Part shown: positions 21,593 through 30,919 of the stretch, piece after piece
Position numbering within the stretch: the first letter of the stretch is position 1
How the letters are laid out: each line of letters begins with the position of its first letter
Assembly: GCA_920105625.2 (NCBI GenBank)
Contig: OV050030.1
Coordinates: forward strand, 146,701,877-146,765,876
Length of the DNA: 64,000 nucleotides
Source: Clusia tigrina
Taxonomy: Eukaryota > Arthropoda > Insecta > Diptera > Clusiidae
Direction of reading: 5' to 3'
Made by a program: the position numbers and the translations under genes
The notes under the pieces: generated by a model
Database searches by the model: none
What the model was told of the DNA's origin: nothing
What the model saw: only the letters and a program-made list of their open reading frames with translations

Positions 21593-23488
21593 TTGACTAT
21601 GGAGAATCGCCGAAGCCCTCGGCTCAACAAAGCAGAAGCGGAGATAGGTGAAGTAAGGCCCAGTTCCACCTTGTCTACCGCCTCCGAAAATACCGCTGTT
21701 GCAGCCGCAAGTACCAACGCCACCGCCAGTTCATCAGAACTAACTTCAATGTTGGAAATGCAGAAGCAAATCGACGCGCTTCAAAGACAGATAAAAGAAT
21801 TCCAGGTAAGGTTAGGTGAACAAAATCGCCATTGCTAAGGGCTGGAAACTGCATTGCGTAGCTCAGTGCATCTAGTTAATGATGCACCCATCGCCGCCGC
21901 CACAACTATAGTACCCGTCGTTGCGCAATCGTTGACTCCAGCTGCACGTGCCCCAGTACATAACCTCCCAAATTTGTCGGCTAGTGCAACAACAGCTAAC
22001 ATTACGCCATCTGCCGTAAACAGTTATGCACATGACACGACGTCGACTATCGCGAGCAGCGATGCCGTGCCACTAGTGCCGCAAGCAACTGAGAACAGTT
22101 ACGGGTTTTCTTCGCTGCCGACGTCAACTGCGAGCGCCGTCTTTGCGCCAATATATGCAATAACGAACCAAGCGCACGCTACACCAAGTCATTCCGGCGT
22201 GTCTTATACATCGCCACTGGCCTTTAACAATTTCAACAATTTTACGCGTACGCCTATGCCAACAAATGAGTTATCATTTTTGTCAAATTCAACAACAGTG
22301 CCACGAAAATTGCAAGATTTGCCCGAGTTCAATGGGGAACCAGAAGACTGGCCTATCTTTTATACATCCTACATCCAGTCGACTTCAGCGTACAACTACA
22401 CCAATCTGGAAAATAATCAGCGGTTGCAGAAAGCTGTTAAAAGAGAAGCGCGCGAGGTGATTAAATCGCTTTTAATTCACCCAGATAACGTCGGTGCCGC
22501 CATAGAACAGCTTCGCTTTCGCTTCGGACGTCCCGAACAACTAATCCAGAGCCAGTTACGTCAAGCAAGGGAGTTGCCTAATATTTCGGAGAATGCATTG
22601 ACCAAGTTGGTGCCCTTTGCTACCAAGGTGAAAAATTTATCAATATTCCTGCAATCTGTGAATGGCCAACAACACATCGCCAATCCTATGCTATTGGAGG
22701 AATTAGTGTCGAAGCTCCCAATGAGTACAAAACTGGAGTGGGCTAGAGTAGCCGCCTCCATACAGCCGTATCCGACAATTATACATTTTCGCGATTGGGT
22801 AACTGAACTTGCAAACTTAATATGTACAGTGCAAGATGTCGACAGTAAAGAACAAATGCGCCGTGTGGTCCTGCACACATCCGAAAAACGATGTCCAGGT
22901 GTGATTCCCTTAAAGTGTCCCGTATGCCAGTGGGAGCATAAACTGCAGGAATGTCGCCGTTTCCTTAGTGCTACAGTGCCAGAGAGATGGGATTTTGTAA
23001 AGAGACATCGTGCTTGTTTTTCGTGCCTGAACGTGGGCCATAACACGCGTAACTGTCGCCGCAAGAAGTATTGTTCGGAAGAGGGTTGCCTACGCAGACA
23101 CCACGGCCTACTGCACGAAGCCACTGCTACAGATCCGACCTCTAGTGCCCGAATTGAACAACGAGGTGAAGTACGAGGAAGCGTGTTGAGTTGCGCGGCT
23201 GTTGGCAGCACTAAACCCAAGCTACTCTTTCGTGTGCTGCCTGTAACATTGTATGGTGAAAAGAACCGGATCGATACATACGCCTTATTGGATGAAGGTT
23301 CTTCGATTACAATGTTAGACAGCGAATTAGCCAAGCAGTTAGGAGTACGTGGCCATCAAGACAGTTTAAATATGCAATGGTTTGGAGGAAGGGCAGCGCA
23401 AGAGCCGTCTGAGGTTTTCAACATTGAAATCAGCAGGACTGGTAAAAAAAAAGCGCCATCTGCTGCGCAATGTATATGCCGTAGCTAA
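21593..23488 (+). pseudogene. BEL gag-protease (one stop, then frameshift)
   Basis: The start is MENRRSPRLNKAEAEIGEVR at 21593. An in-frame TAA at 21836-21838 interrupts an otherwise continuous frame that resumes as a 544-codon stretch. It has a coiled-coil-like segment (MLEMQKQIDALQRQIKEF), a Ser/Thr/Ala-rich linker, the DUF1759-type gag domain (LPEFNGEPEDWPIFYTSYIQ to FRDWVTELANL), then Cys/His zinc knuckles (CPVCQWEHKLQECRRF, CFSCLNVGHNTRNC). The aspartic protease region begins YALLDEGSSITMLDSELAKQ, where BEL elements use Asp-Glu-Gly. In the A-run near 23443-23451 the frame shifts, and the pol frame continues from there as RHLLRNVYAVANL. Gag packages the RNA and the protease matures the polyprotein. 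Confidence 0.88.
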
Positions 23489-24941
23489 CCTCGATTTGCC
23501 CACGCAGAGTTTAAGTCGTGACGATCTAAAGAGTGGAGACAAATCAATTTCGTCTCTCCCCTTCCAGCCGTATTCCGATACTGTACCTCAGCTTTTGATT
23601 GGAATTGATCACGCACACCTAGGCTTACCGACTGATATAAAAAGGGTTAGCGATCAAGGTCCGTACGCTTGCAACACTGAACTGGGATGGGTAGTTTTCG
23701 GACCAACTAGGCGAGCGCCGTTAGCCACCCACTCTTGCTTGTTTGTGCGCACACAAGCAGAAGAAGAAGACTTACATCAACTTCTGACCGACTATTTCAA
23801 TGTTGAGGGTCTCGGTGTTAGACCTTCACCGCCTGTTGAAAGCAGCGATGACGTCAGAGCTAAGCAGTTACTTGAAGGGACAACTAAGCGAGTGGAAGGT
23901 CGTTTTGAAACGGGTCTATTATGGAAAGACGATGACGTACGACTGCCCGATAATTATACTGCCGCTTCACACAGACTTGAAGGCATCGAGAAAAAGATGA
24001 AACGTGATGCAACGTTTGCAACAACGTACAAAGGTGTCATCGAAGGGTACTTGAGCAAAGGGTACGCTCGAAAACTTACACTTGAGGTAGCGAGTTTGAC
24101 TTCACCAAGGAAGTGGTATCTACCGCACTTCGGCGTCGTCAACCCAAATAAACCGAAAAAGCTACGTTTTGTTTTTGACGCAGCCGCTCAAGTTGGAGGG
24201 GTATCTCTGAACTCGATGTTGTTAAAGGGGCCACAGCTCTACATATCACTACCTTCGATTTTGTTTAATTTTAGAACACGTGCAGTTGCAGTCTGCGGAG
24301 ACATCAAAGAGATGTTCCACCAGGTAGCTATACAGCCAGCTGATAGGTGCGCACAACGTTTTCTATGGCGTGATGGCGATAATAATAAGCCGCCTGAGGA
24401 GTATGCAATGAGGGTGATGATTTTCGGCGCCGCGTGCTCGCCCTGCTCTGCGCAATATGTCATGAGACTGAACGCCAGGGAGCACCGTGAAAGTCACCCT
24501 CGTGCGATTGAAGCTATCTTTGATCACCATTATATTGATGATTTTGTCGACAGTTTTAGTTCGACTCAAGAGGCCATAGATATCTCAAAGCAGGTTCGCG
24601 AAATTCACAGCGATGGTGGGTTCGAATTACGCGCATTCGTATCGAACTCAAAGGAAGTAGTTAAAGAATTGGATGGCAGTACGACAACGAAACAGATCGC
24701 TGCATGTGAGAGTACAGAGAAGGTTATTGGGTTATATTGGGAATCGACAAGCGATAATTTTAAATTTAATCTGAAGTTCCATCGTATTGAACATACAGTA
24801 ATCGCAGGCGAGAGGGGTCCTACAAAAAGAGAACTCCTTAGCAGTATTATGTCAACGTTTGCCCCGCTGGGGTTTTTAAGCTATTTTACCGTTGCAGCCA
24901 ACTCTCTTATGCGTGAAGTTTGGCGTCGTGAAGTCCGTTAG
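23382..24941 (+). pseudogene. BEL reverse transcriptase
   Basis: This is the continuation of the BEL polyprotein after the frameshift; true coding starts near 23445. Features are the BEL-specific region LLIGIDHAHLGLPTDIKR, GPYACNTELGWVVFGPTR, the RT fingers KWYLPHFGVVNPNKPKKLRF with VFDAAAQ, and the catalytic YIDDFVDSF near 24530 (the BEL form of YxDD). The frame ends at an in-frame TAG at 24939-24941 in the connection before RNase H. The domain itself is uninterrupted and long enough to be complete. Confidence 0.9.
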
Positions 24942-26475
24942 GATGAGTCCATCCCTAACGACGTGAACGTATTATGGGAACAGTGGCGTCAACAGATGCA
25001 CAAGGTAACGGAATTTCGTGTGCCTCGATTCTACTTCTCTTATGGTGTGCCCCAAGATTTAGAGCTGCATGTGTTTGTTGACGCCAGCGAAGAGGCCTTT
25101 GCTGCAGTCGCCTACTGGAGGTCAAGAGGGCCGAATGGTGAAGTTGAAGTTACGTTAGTCTGCGCGAAAACGAAGTGCGCCCCGCTAAAGGCTGTAACCA
25201 TTCCACGCCTAGAATTGCAAGCAGCTGTGCTAGGCGCACGTCTACGGAAATTGATATTGGACAATCACCAACTGCGCCCTCAACGATGCTGCTTATGGAG
25301 CGACTCTAAAACAGTTTTGAAATAGATTGGCAGCGAACATCGACGCTACAAACCGTATGTGGCGCACCGCGTTGCAGAGATTCTAAGCGGGAGTGAAGTT
25401 CGCGAATGGCGATGGGTACCAACCAAAGACAATGCAGCCGACAATACGACAAGAAGCAACAAAAGCGTTCACAAAAATCTCGCGGCTGCAGGGACCGAAT
25501 TTCTTGAGATGCAATGAGGATACGTGGCCAGCTGAAGAAAACGATGCTAGAGTCATTGTGGAAGATGATGAAGAACTCCGCCCCAGATTTGCTTTAATTG
25601 CCAGCAACAACATTTTTATTGAATATAATCGTTTTTCAAGTTTAATTAGGTTAAAGAGAGCAGTAGCGTGGATTCTTCGCTTCATAAATCGATGTCGTAA
25701 ACGGGAGCTAGAATATCATGACTATGGGCTTACTGCAGCTGAGATTGAAGCTGCCGAGCATCTGTTATGCCTGCGCGTTCAAACAGAATCATTCGCTTCA
25801 GAACGCAACTGTATCAGAATTGGTCAAGGTATACCAAAAGCCAGTTCATTAAAACAACTTTCACCATACCTGGACGACGACGGACTACTTCGCGTGCAAG
25901 GGCATATAGATGCAGCCAGCTTCTTGCCGTATAACGCCAGACGCCCGATTATACTGCCGTACGGGCACACCTTTACACGGTTGGTCGTCCGTTATCACCA
26001 TTGCCAGATGAAGCACCAGAATCACGAGGCGACTATAAGCAATATTCGTCAGAAATACTGGATTCCCAGAATAAGACAGCTGCTACGAAGCGTAATAGCT
26101 GCATGTAAATTTTCCCATATCAGCAAGGCTGAACCGCACACGCCCATGATGGGTCCTTTACCTGAAGATCGGCTTGAGCCATACGTACGGCCCTTTACCT
26201 ATACAGGACTCGACTATTTTGGGCCTATTTGCGTTACGATAGGGCGGCGTACTGAGAAGCGCTGGGTCGTGCTGGGTCGCGCTATTTACGTGCCTCACAG
26301 TACGCGCAATACACTTAGAGATCGCCCACGACTTATCGACGGCTTCCTGCATAGTCGCCATGGAGTGGTTCTGCAACTGCCCTGCCAACCCATCGGAAGG
26401 AGGAGTGTGGGAAAGAATGGTGCAGTGCGTAAAAAAAGTTCTCCGACATTCATTAAAAGAAGGAGTGCCACGTGA
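24942..26475 (+). pseudogene. BEL RNase H and integrase N-terminal part
   Basis: The reading continues in phase after the TAG: ELHVFVDASEEAFAAVAYWR (RNase H Asp) and IPRLELQAAVLGARL, to a second TAG at 25323-25325 where tryptophan is expected. A frameshift near 25440 leads to the 25393-26475 frame with the integrase zinc region RYHHCQMKHQNHEATISNIR and QKYWIPRIRQLL. The second zinc ligand pair is damaged (CKFSH where CxxC is expected). The core begins GLDYFGPICV with the first Asp. After about 26290 the frame shifts again and most of the core, with the second catalytic Asp, is missing. Confidence 0.85.
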
Positions 26476-26998
26476 GCAAGTCCTACAGAGCTTTCTGATA
26501 GAAGCAGAGAATATAGTAAACTCACGCCCATTGACGCACCTACCCATCTCTCCCGACGAAGAGGAACCACTAACACCGAATCACTTCCTGATTGGCGTAG
26601 GTAATGCCTCGAAAACGCCAACGGCCAATACTCCTGAAGAGAAGGTACTTGGTTTACGCAAACAGTGGCGCATTGCACGGAGCCTGAGGAACGCATTCTG
26701 GAAACGATGGGTACTGGAGTATTTGCCGACGCTAACCCGAAGAGTCAAATGGTGTCAGCGAACAGCACCTCTTAGAGAGGGTGATGCAGTATTTATTTGT
26801 GATCCGAATATGCCAAGAAATCTGTGGCGACGTGGAATTGTTGAACGAGTGCACACTGGCGCGGAAGGGTTAGTTCGGCGTGCGGACGTGCGTACGGTTG
26901 GCGGACTTCTGCAACGAGCGGTATCTAAACTGGCAGTCTTGGATCTGGAGAATAGTGAAGCTGATCGCTCCACGGGGGTGGGGGGTGTTGGAAAATAG
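26330..26998 (+). pseudogene. BEL integrase C-terminal part
   Basis: Resuming in another frame after an internal deletion: ANPSEGGVWERMVQCVKKVL (the catalytic Glu region of BEL integrases), ENIVNSRPLTHL, then the DUF5641-like C-terminal domain KQWRIARSLRNAFWKRWVLE and LREGDAVFICDPNMPRNLWR, to a stop at 26996-26998 just inside the 3' LTR. The missing roughly 100 residues between this and the upstream frame hold the second catalytic Asp. Confidence 0.85.
26972..26985 (+). promoter_or_regulatory. BEL polypurine tract
   Basis: ACGGGGGTGGGGGG immediately precedes the TGTTGG start of the 3' LTR. A G-rich purine tract here is the expected primer for plus-strand DNA synthesis; one T interrupts it. 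Confidence 0.75.
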
Positions 26999-27301
26999 TA
27001 TTATTAACTTAGATTTCGTTAGATTTATAGTTAAAATTCAGAGACCCGTTTTGTACAACTCTGGGTTATAAACCAATGTTGTGCATTCTTCTTTCTCTCT
27101 TTTCCTATGTTCGTCAAAGCGCTGCCTAAAATGGCCATTTGATCTTGAACATCGAAAGAGTGAAGAGAGGGTGCAAAACTGCGGTAAGTTTGTAGTATTT
27201 GATCATCAATGTACTAAAATTAATTATTTTACAGAATAAACATACGTACACCTGTAGTTGTTTTAAGCAAACCCTCTTTAGCCAAAGTCGTAGCCGCGAC
27301 A
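26986..27301 (+). repeat. BEL 3' LTR
   Basis: This 316-base repeat is identical by eye to the 5' LTR except for the extra AGATT near its start. CTTTT follows at 27302-27306, matching the five bases before the 5' LTR. Confidence 0.95.
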
Positions 27302-27306
27302 CTTTT

Positions 27307-27605
27307 ATCTCTTTAATTTAGTAAAGTGATTAACGGCTTAATATCGCTGACTCGGTAAAAAAAAATGTAGGGACTTGATCGGCTTCTCTGTAAACAGCTG
27401 TTCGGTTTCCTCATCATCAAGAAGCGCGTACTGATTAGCAGAAGTTTCCTTTCCGCTCAACCAGTAAGCTTCTAATGCTTTCTGCTTTTGTTGTAGCTTC
27501 TTAGTTTTTTCTGGACTGTTCTGACGCGAGACTAAATTAAAATTTTTACTAGCGCTACAACAACAATTGTAAGGTGGCAACAACAACACTACAGCCGCCA
27601 GCAAT
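27307..27605 (-). pseudogene. Jockey A ORF1 N-terminal part (right of BEL)
   Basis: On the minus strand the open frame ending at 27338 reads KTKKLQQKQKALEAYWLSGK and ETSANQYALLDDEETEQL followed by TEKPIKS, the typical N-terminal region of a Jockey gag with a YALL.DEE motif. It lies directly across the BEL target duplication from 21224, so both parts were one ORF1 before the BEL insertion. Its first residues overlap CAA-rich DNA of the next repeat, and the original start is unclear. Confidence 0.7.
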
Positions 27606-28240
27606 TGTTTCGGGCTGCGTTGACTGTGTATTCAACAACACTTCCGGAGAACTGGAAACTACTGTAGCAAGGTGGTTAACCAGCAGCATTTGAACAACGA
27701 GTTCAGGCGAATCGGTCCAACGGAGATGAGGCCACACAACGGTGCACCCACAACAACACGATGTACTAATCCCGGTGGCAGCCTTCGCTTTATAAGCAGA
27801 GTAGCCCGGGAAGTAAAGTGTATTTGACCCAGAAGCACTCGACGGGACTACATCGCACCAAGTTCCTCTGACAAGTGCAGTAGCGAGCATCTTGGCCACA
27901 GCATTTGACCAAAGCAGCGTCGACAACAGCAACAACGCTAGGCATTGTTATACACTGACTACGGTTAGGACTAACGTATTCGCGAAATAGACGGGGCCAG
28001 GATTATTGGTTTAACTGACTCTCCCTGGGACACATACGCAACATAGACAGAGCCAGGAGTTTATGGTTTTAACCGACTCTCCCTGGGACACATACGTAGC
28101 ATAGACAGAGCCAGCAGTTTATGTTTTTAATAGATTCTCCCTGGGACACAGGCAGGGGTTTATGGTTTTAACCGAGTCTCCCTGGGACACATACAAAACA
28201 TAGACATACAAATTATTGGTGTGAAAAAAGCGGATATCAG
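27550..28240. mobile_element. Diverged LTR-like block with hairpin array
   Basis: This region resembles, in reverse complement, the solo LTR at 56783-58214. Both have a tandem hairpin array followed by a GTTGTTG-rich stretch of several hundred bases (CAACAA-rich on this strand). Similarity outside the array is weak by eye, so this is a related but different LTR family or an old copy. I could not fix its ends. The 126-codon minus frame inside it (27555-27935) looks like translated low-complexity DNA. Confidence 0.45.
27997..28185. repeat. Four tandem stem-loops (array 2)
   Basis: Four units have paired arms around a conserved loop: 27997-28027, 28053-28085, 28111-28144 and 28152-28184. On this strand each has CCAGG-type left arms and CTCCCTGG-type right arms, with loops like TTATGGTTTTAACCGA. 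Spacers read GACACATACG-ACATAGACAGAG. Loop and spacer match the reverse complement of the array at 57025-57280. Confidence 0.7.
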
Positions 28241-28319
28241 GTCCAAAGTGAAGAAATTATGCTCGTAAGATAATAATGCTCGTAAGTTGTGCCGAAGCCT
28301 TACGCAGTTTTCATCACCG

Positions 28320-30335
28320 TTTAGGTTAGGTTAGATTGTCGTCGCAGTCAATATACAGACACACTGACTATAATTTAGGGCTGCCAGGCAGTCAGCCTTT
28401 GATTTCAATGCCATTAAATTAGTTGCCTTGATGGCCGCCTGGCTATGCGAGTATATGTTTATAATGGTTTTCGTTACGGCATGTCCACTTAGATAGCCGG
28501 CTACCCCCTTTATGGCTAGGACCTCTGCTTGATAAACACTGCAGTGGTATGGGAAATGGAACGAAAGTTCCAGTCCTTGTTATTTTGAGAAAACTCCAAA
28601 GTCGACTCTATCGTCAAGCTTGGATTCGTCGGTGTAGAAATTCAGTACCGCCTTCTCCACGACATGGGTGTTTGCCACTCCCTTCTAGACGGAATATAAG
28701 ACTGGAAGTGGCTATCAAAGTTGAGGTTAGATATAGAATGGTCAATGTGTTGGATACAACTACTCCAGGTATGCACGATAGTCAAGTGGCCGTGCATTTC
28801 GGCCTTAGCGCTGCTGCGGCGGCCACGTGTTTCCCTACCAGCTCTAATGTAGGTAGGTTGAGTATCATTTCTAATGTTTTAGTTGGAGTGGTCCATAAAG
28901 CACCTGAAATGCACAGAAAATCTGTTTTTTGGACGTTGCTTAGACGCTTCAAATAGCTTTTTTTCTGAGTGGCTGGCCACCATACAAGTATTCTATAAAA
29001 CAATATAGGTCTGCCCACACAGATGCACAGCAAGTGCATAATTCGTGGGGATAGCCCCACCTAATTCGACCGCTTTTTTACAAGTGTTGAAAGCAATAGT
29101 GGATTTCCTTACGCTCTCCTCAATATTGGGCTTCCAGGTAAGTTTCCTGTCTAGTAGTAGTCCCAGATATTTGACCGTCTCCTCCATCGGAATTTACACA
29201 AATTTGTATATAAGCAGAAAGACCGTAGAAGGTCTATTTTTCTTAGAGAAATGATTAATTCCATTTTATCGGAGTTTATTCCTAGTTCCCTTTTTTTAGA
29301 GCGCAAGATATCCATAAGTGCGTGGCGGCTCCCCTCTAAGGCTAACCGTAAGGGATTTAATGCCAAATTTCTGAGCAAGGGGGAGAGGGGTATCTCTGCA
29401 GACCTGTCTGCTTAAAGTGCAGTTTCCTAAGCTTGCAGTTATCTTTCTTCTCAATCAGTGCAACCACATTAGGATCAACGTCCGGAACTTCTAACGCTCC
29501 CATAATATGGTCCGTAGTTATATTATTAAGTGCCCCTTCTTTATTAATGCAGGCCGACAATACAAAATCCTTCTGTTGGATGGCTTTTTCCACAATACCA
29601 ATGAGTAAGTGTAACGCCGTCTCTGTAGATTTGCCCTTTGTATATGCATCCTGTGCCGAGGAGATTCTACCCGTTGGTATAATTTCCTATAAGTGTGCAT
29701 CCATCAGCCTCTCCAATGTTTTTGGGAGGAACGACATGAGACTGATTGATCTGAAGTCTTTAGGACTAACGTTTGAGGACCTGCCCGTTTTTAGTATGAA
29801 GGAAACCTCCGTTTCTCTCCATCTTAGCGGAATATAGCCTAGGTTAAGAGAGCTAATAATTCCCGTCACAACCCTTGGAGTAATTATATCTCGTGATTGA
29901 TGTAATTCTCCCGGGTAGATTCTATCCGGATCCGCCGAATTGTAATGGTCAAAATTGTTCACTTTCTCAACTGTAACGATCATATTTCTTATCGCAGACT
30001 GCCTGCCCATAGGTGTTGAGTTATTCCACTCCCCCGTACTTTTGTTTAGAAAATGCGTATCTAAGAAAAGAACCAAAGATTCCTCGCTCGATGCGCTCCA
30101 CACATCCCCCCGACATTTTAGGTAGTGGAAGTTGTACGGTGCCATCGCAGGGATTCACCTTAGTGTGGCTGCTTCCGATGTTTCTTCCACGTCCCTGGAA
30201 TAATTTTGCCAGGACTTTCGTTACGCAGTTCTAATTGCTTTTTTATATGTCTTTAGTTCAGCCTTATATTCTTCCCAATCCTAGGGCACACACGAGGTTT
30301 TAGCCCTAATCGCCTATTAGATTTCCGAAGAAGGC
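28320..30335 (-). pseudogene. LOA-like non-LTR element 3: RT and RNase H remnants
   Basis: This is a minus-strand copy of the family of elements 1, 2 and 6, heavily frameshifted. From the 5' side: linker before RT (about 30330-30150), GDVWSASSEESLVLFLDTHF, RT fingers PDRIYPGELHQSRDI and FRSISLMSFLPKTLERLMDA (30145-29690), ACINKEGALNNITTDHIMGA (29560), KYLGLLLDRKLTWKPNIEES (29180), LVWWPATQKKSYLKRLSNVQ (28980), then RNase H QAEVLAIKGVAGYLSGHAVT and YSHSQAAIKAT near 28520-28410. The catalytic YADD region is deleted or unreadable. Both ends are truncated. It has no ORF1. Confidence 0.8.
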
Positions 30336-30544
30336 CTAGATCCTGACACTCATTTTGTGAATACCCTGTATTATAGGTACTATTTATGACTCTTTAAAAC
30401 TGCATATTTCCTATTAAACTCATCTGTTTGAGTTTTACTTTGGGATTCTTCTTAAATCGCTTGCGTAAGCGAATTTGATGGTGTGGGATATTTTGTAACG
30501 GCTTCACTGGTAATTCTTAACTCATCAGTCAAACACTTAACGAC

Positions 30545-30724
30545 ATGAACGGACCAGTTTTGAATATTGACGGGTGTATCCTGGAATACCGACAAGTGCT
30601 GAGGGTGCTGAAGGAGCACCAGGAAGACTTTGTGCACCCCAGTGTGCGCATGATGACCCCATCAGTGCTGGACATGCCGCCAACTATACCAGTGGATGCG
30701 CTTATAGAGCTGGGCAACTGCTAG
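30545..30724 (+). CDS. 60-aa ORF, unknown, possible exon or gene remnant
   Basis: A plus-strand frame begins at the ATG at 30545 and ends at TAG 30722-30724, immediately before the 3' end of LOA-like element 4. The product begins MNGPVLNIDGCILEYRQVLR and contains VHPSVRMMTPSVLDMPPTIP, a balanced composition unlike nearby AT-rich noise. Eight further sense codons precede the ATG. I recognise no family. A sequence like a 3' splice site (CTTAACTCATCAG) ends about 16 bases before the ATG, so it could be an exon or part of a captured gene. It could also be chance. Confidence 0.3.
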   Translation: MNGPVLNIDGCILEYRQVLRVLKEHQEDFVHPSVRMMTPSVLDMPPTIPVDALIELGNC

Positions 30725-30919
30725 GAGCATAATAATAAATAATTTAGCTTTAGTAGTTTGCCCAAAGGCCGACACTGCGACCTAAAAGAACTTTTGTGTC
30801 ATACTACATTTGTCATCAATGATCCCTATAGGTTTAGTACCGGCGTTTCTTCCGTAATGCCATAGCATTTCGTCCGTTTGGTGATGTCAAATCGTCACAA
30901 TAATTTATCAGGTTCTTTT

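Larger units (their letters stand above)
21225..27301 (+). mobile_element. BEL-type LTR retrotransposon inserted in Jockey A
   Basis: This complete BEL/Pao-superfamily provirus is 6.08 kb, with LTRs at 21225-21535 and 26986-27301 and a 5-base target duplication CTTTT at 21220-21224 and 27302-27306. The LTRs start TGTTGG and end GCGACA. They appear identical except for a 5-base indel (AGATT extra in the right LTR), which implies a recent insertion. Internal order is gag, protease, RT, RNase H, integrase. The coding region carries several stops and frameshifts and an integrase deletion, so the copy is defective. It splits the ORF1 of an older Jockey element. Confidence 0.95.

Noticed and set aside
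22561..23334. 257-codon minus-strand frame
   Set aside because: It lies opposite the BEL gag-protease gene with its zinc knuckles and has no recognisable domain.
27555..27935. 126-codon minus-strand frame
   Set aside because: It is the same kind of CAA/TTG low-complexity LTR sequence; composition, not homology, keeps it open.
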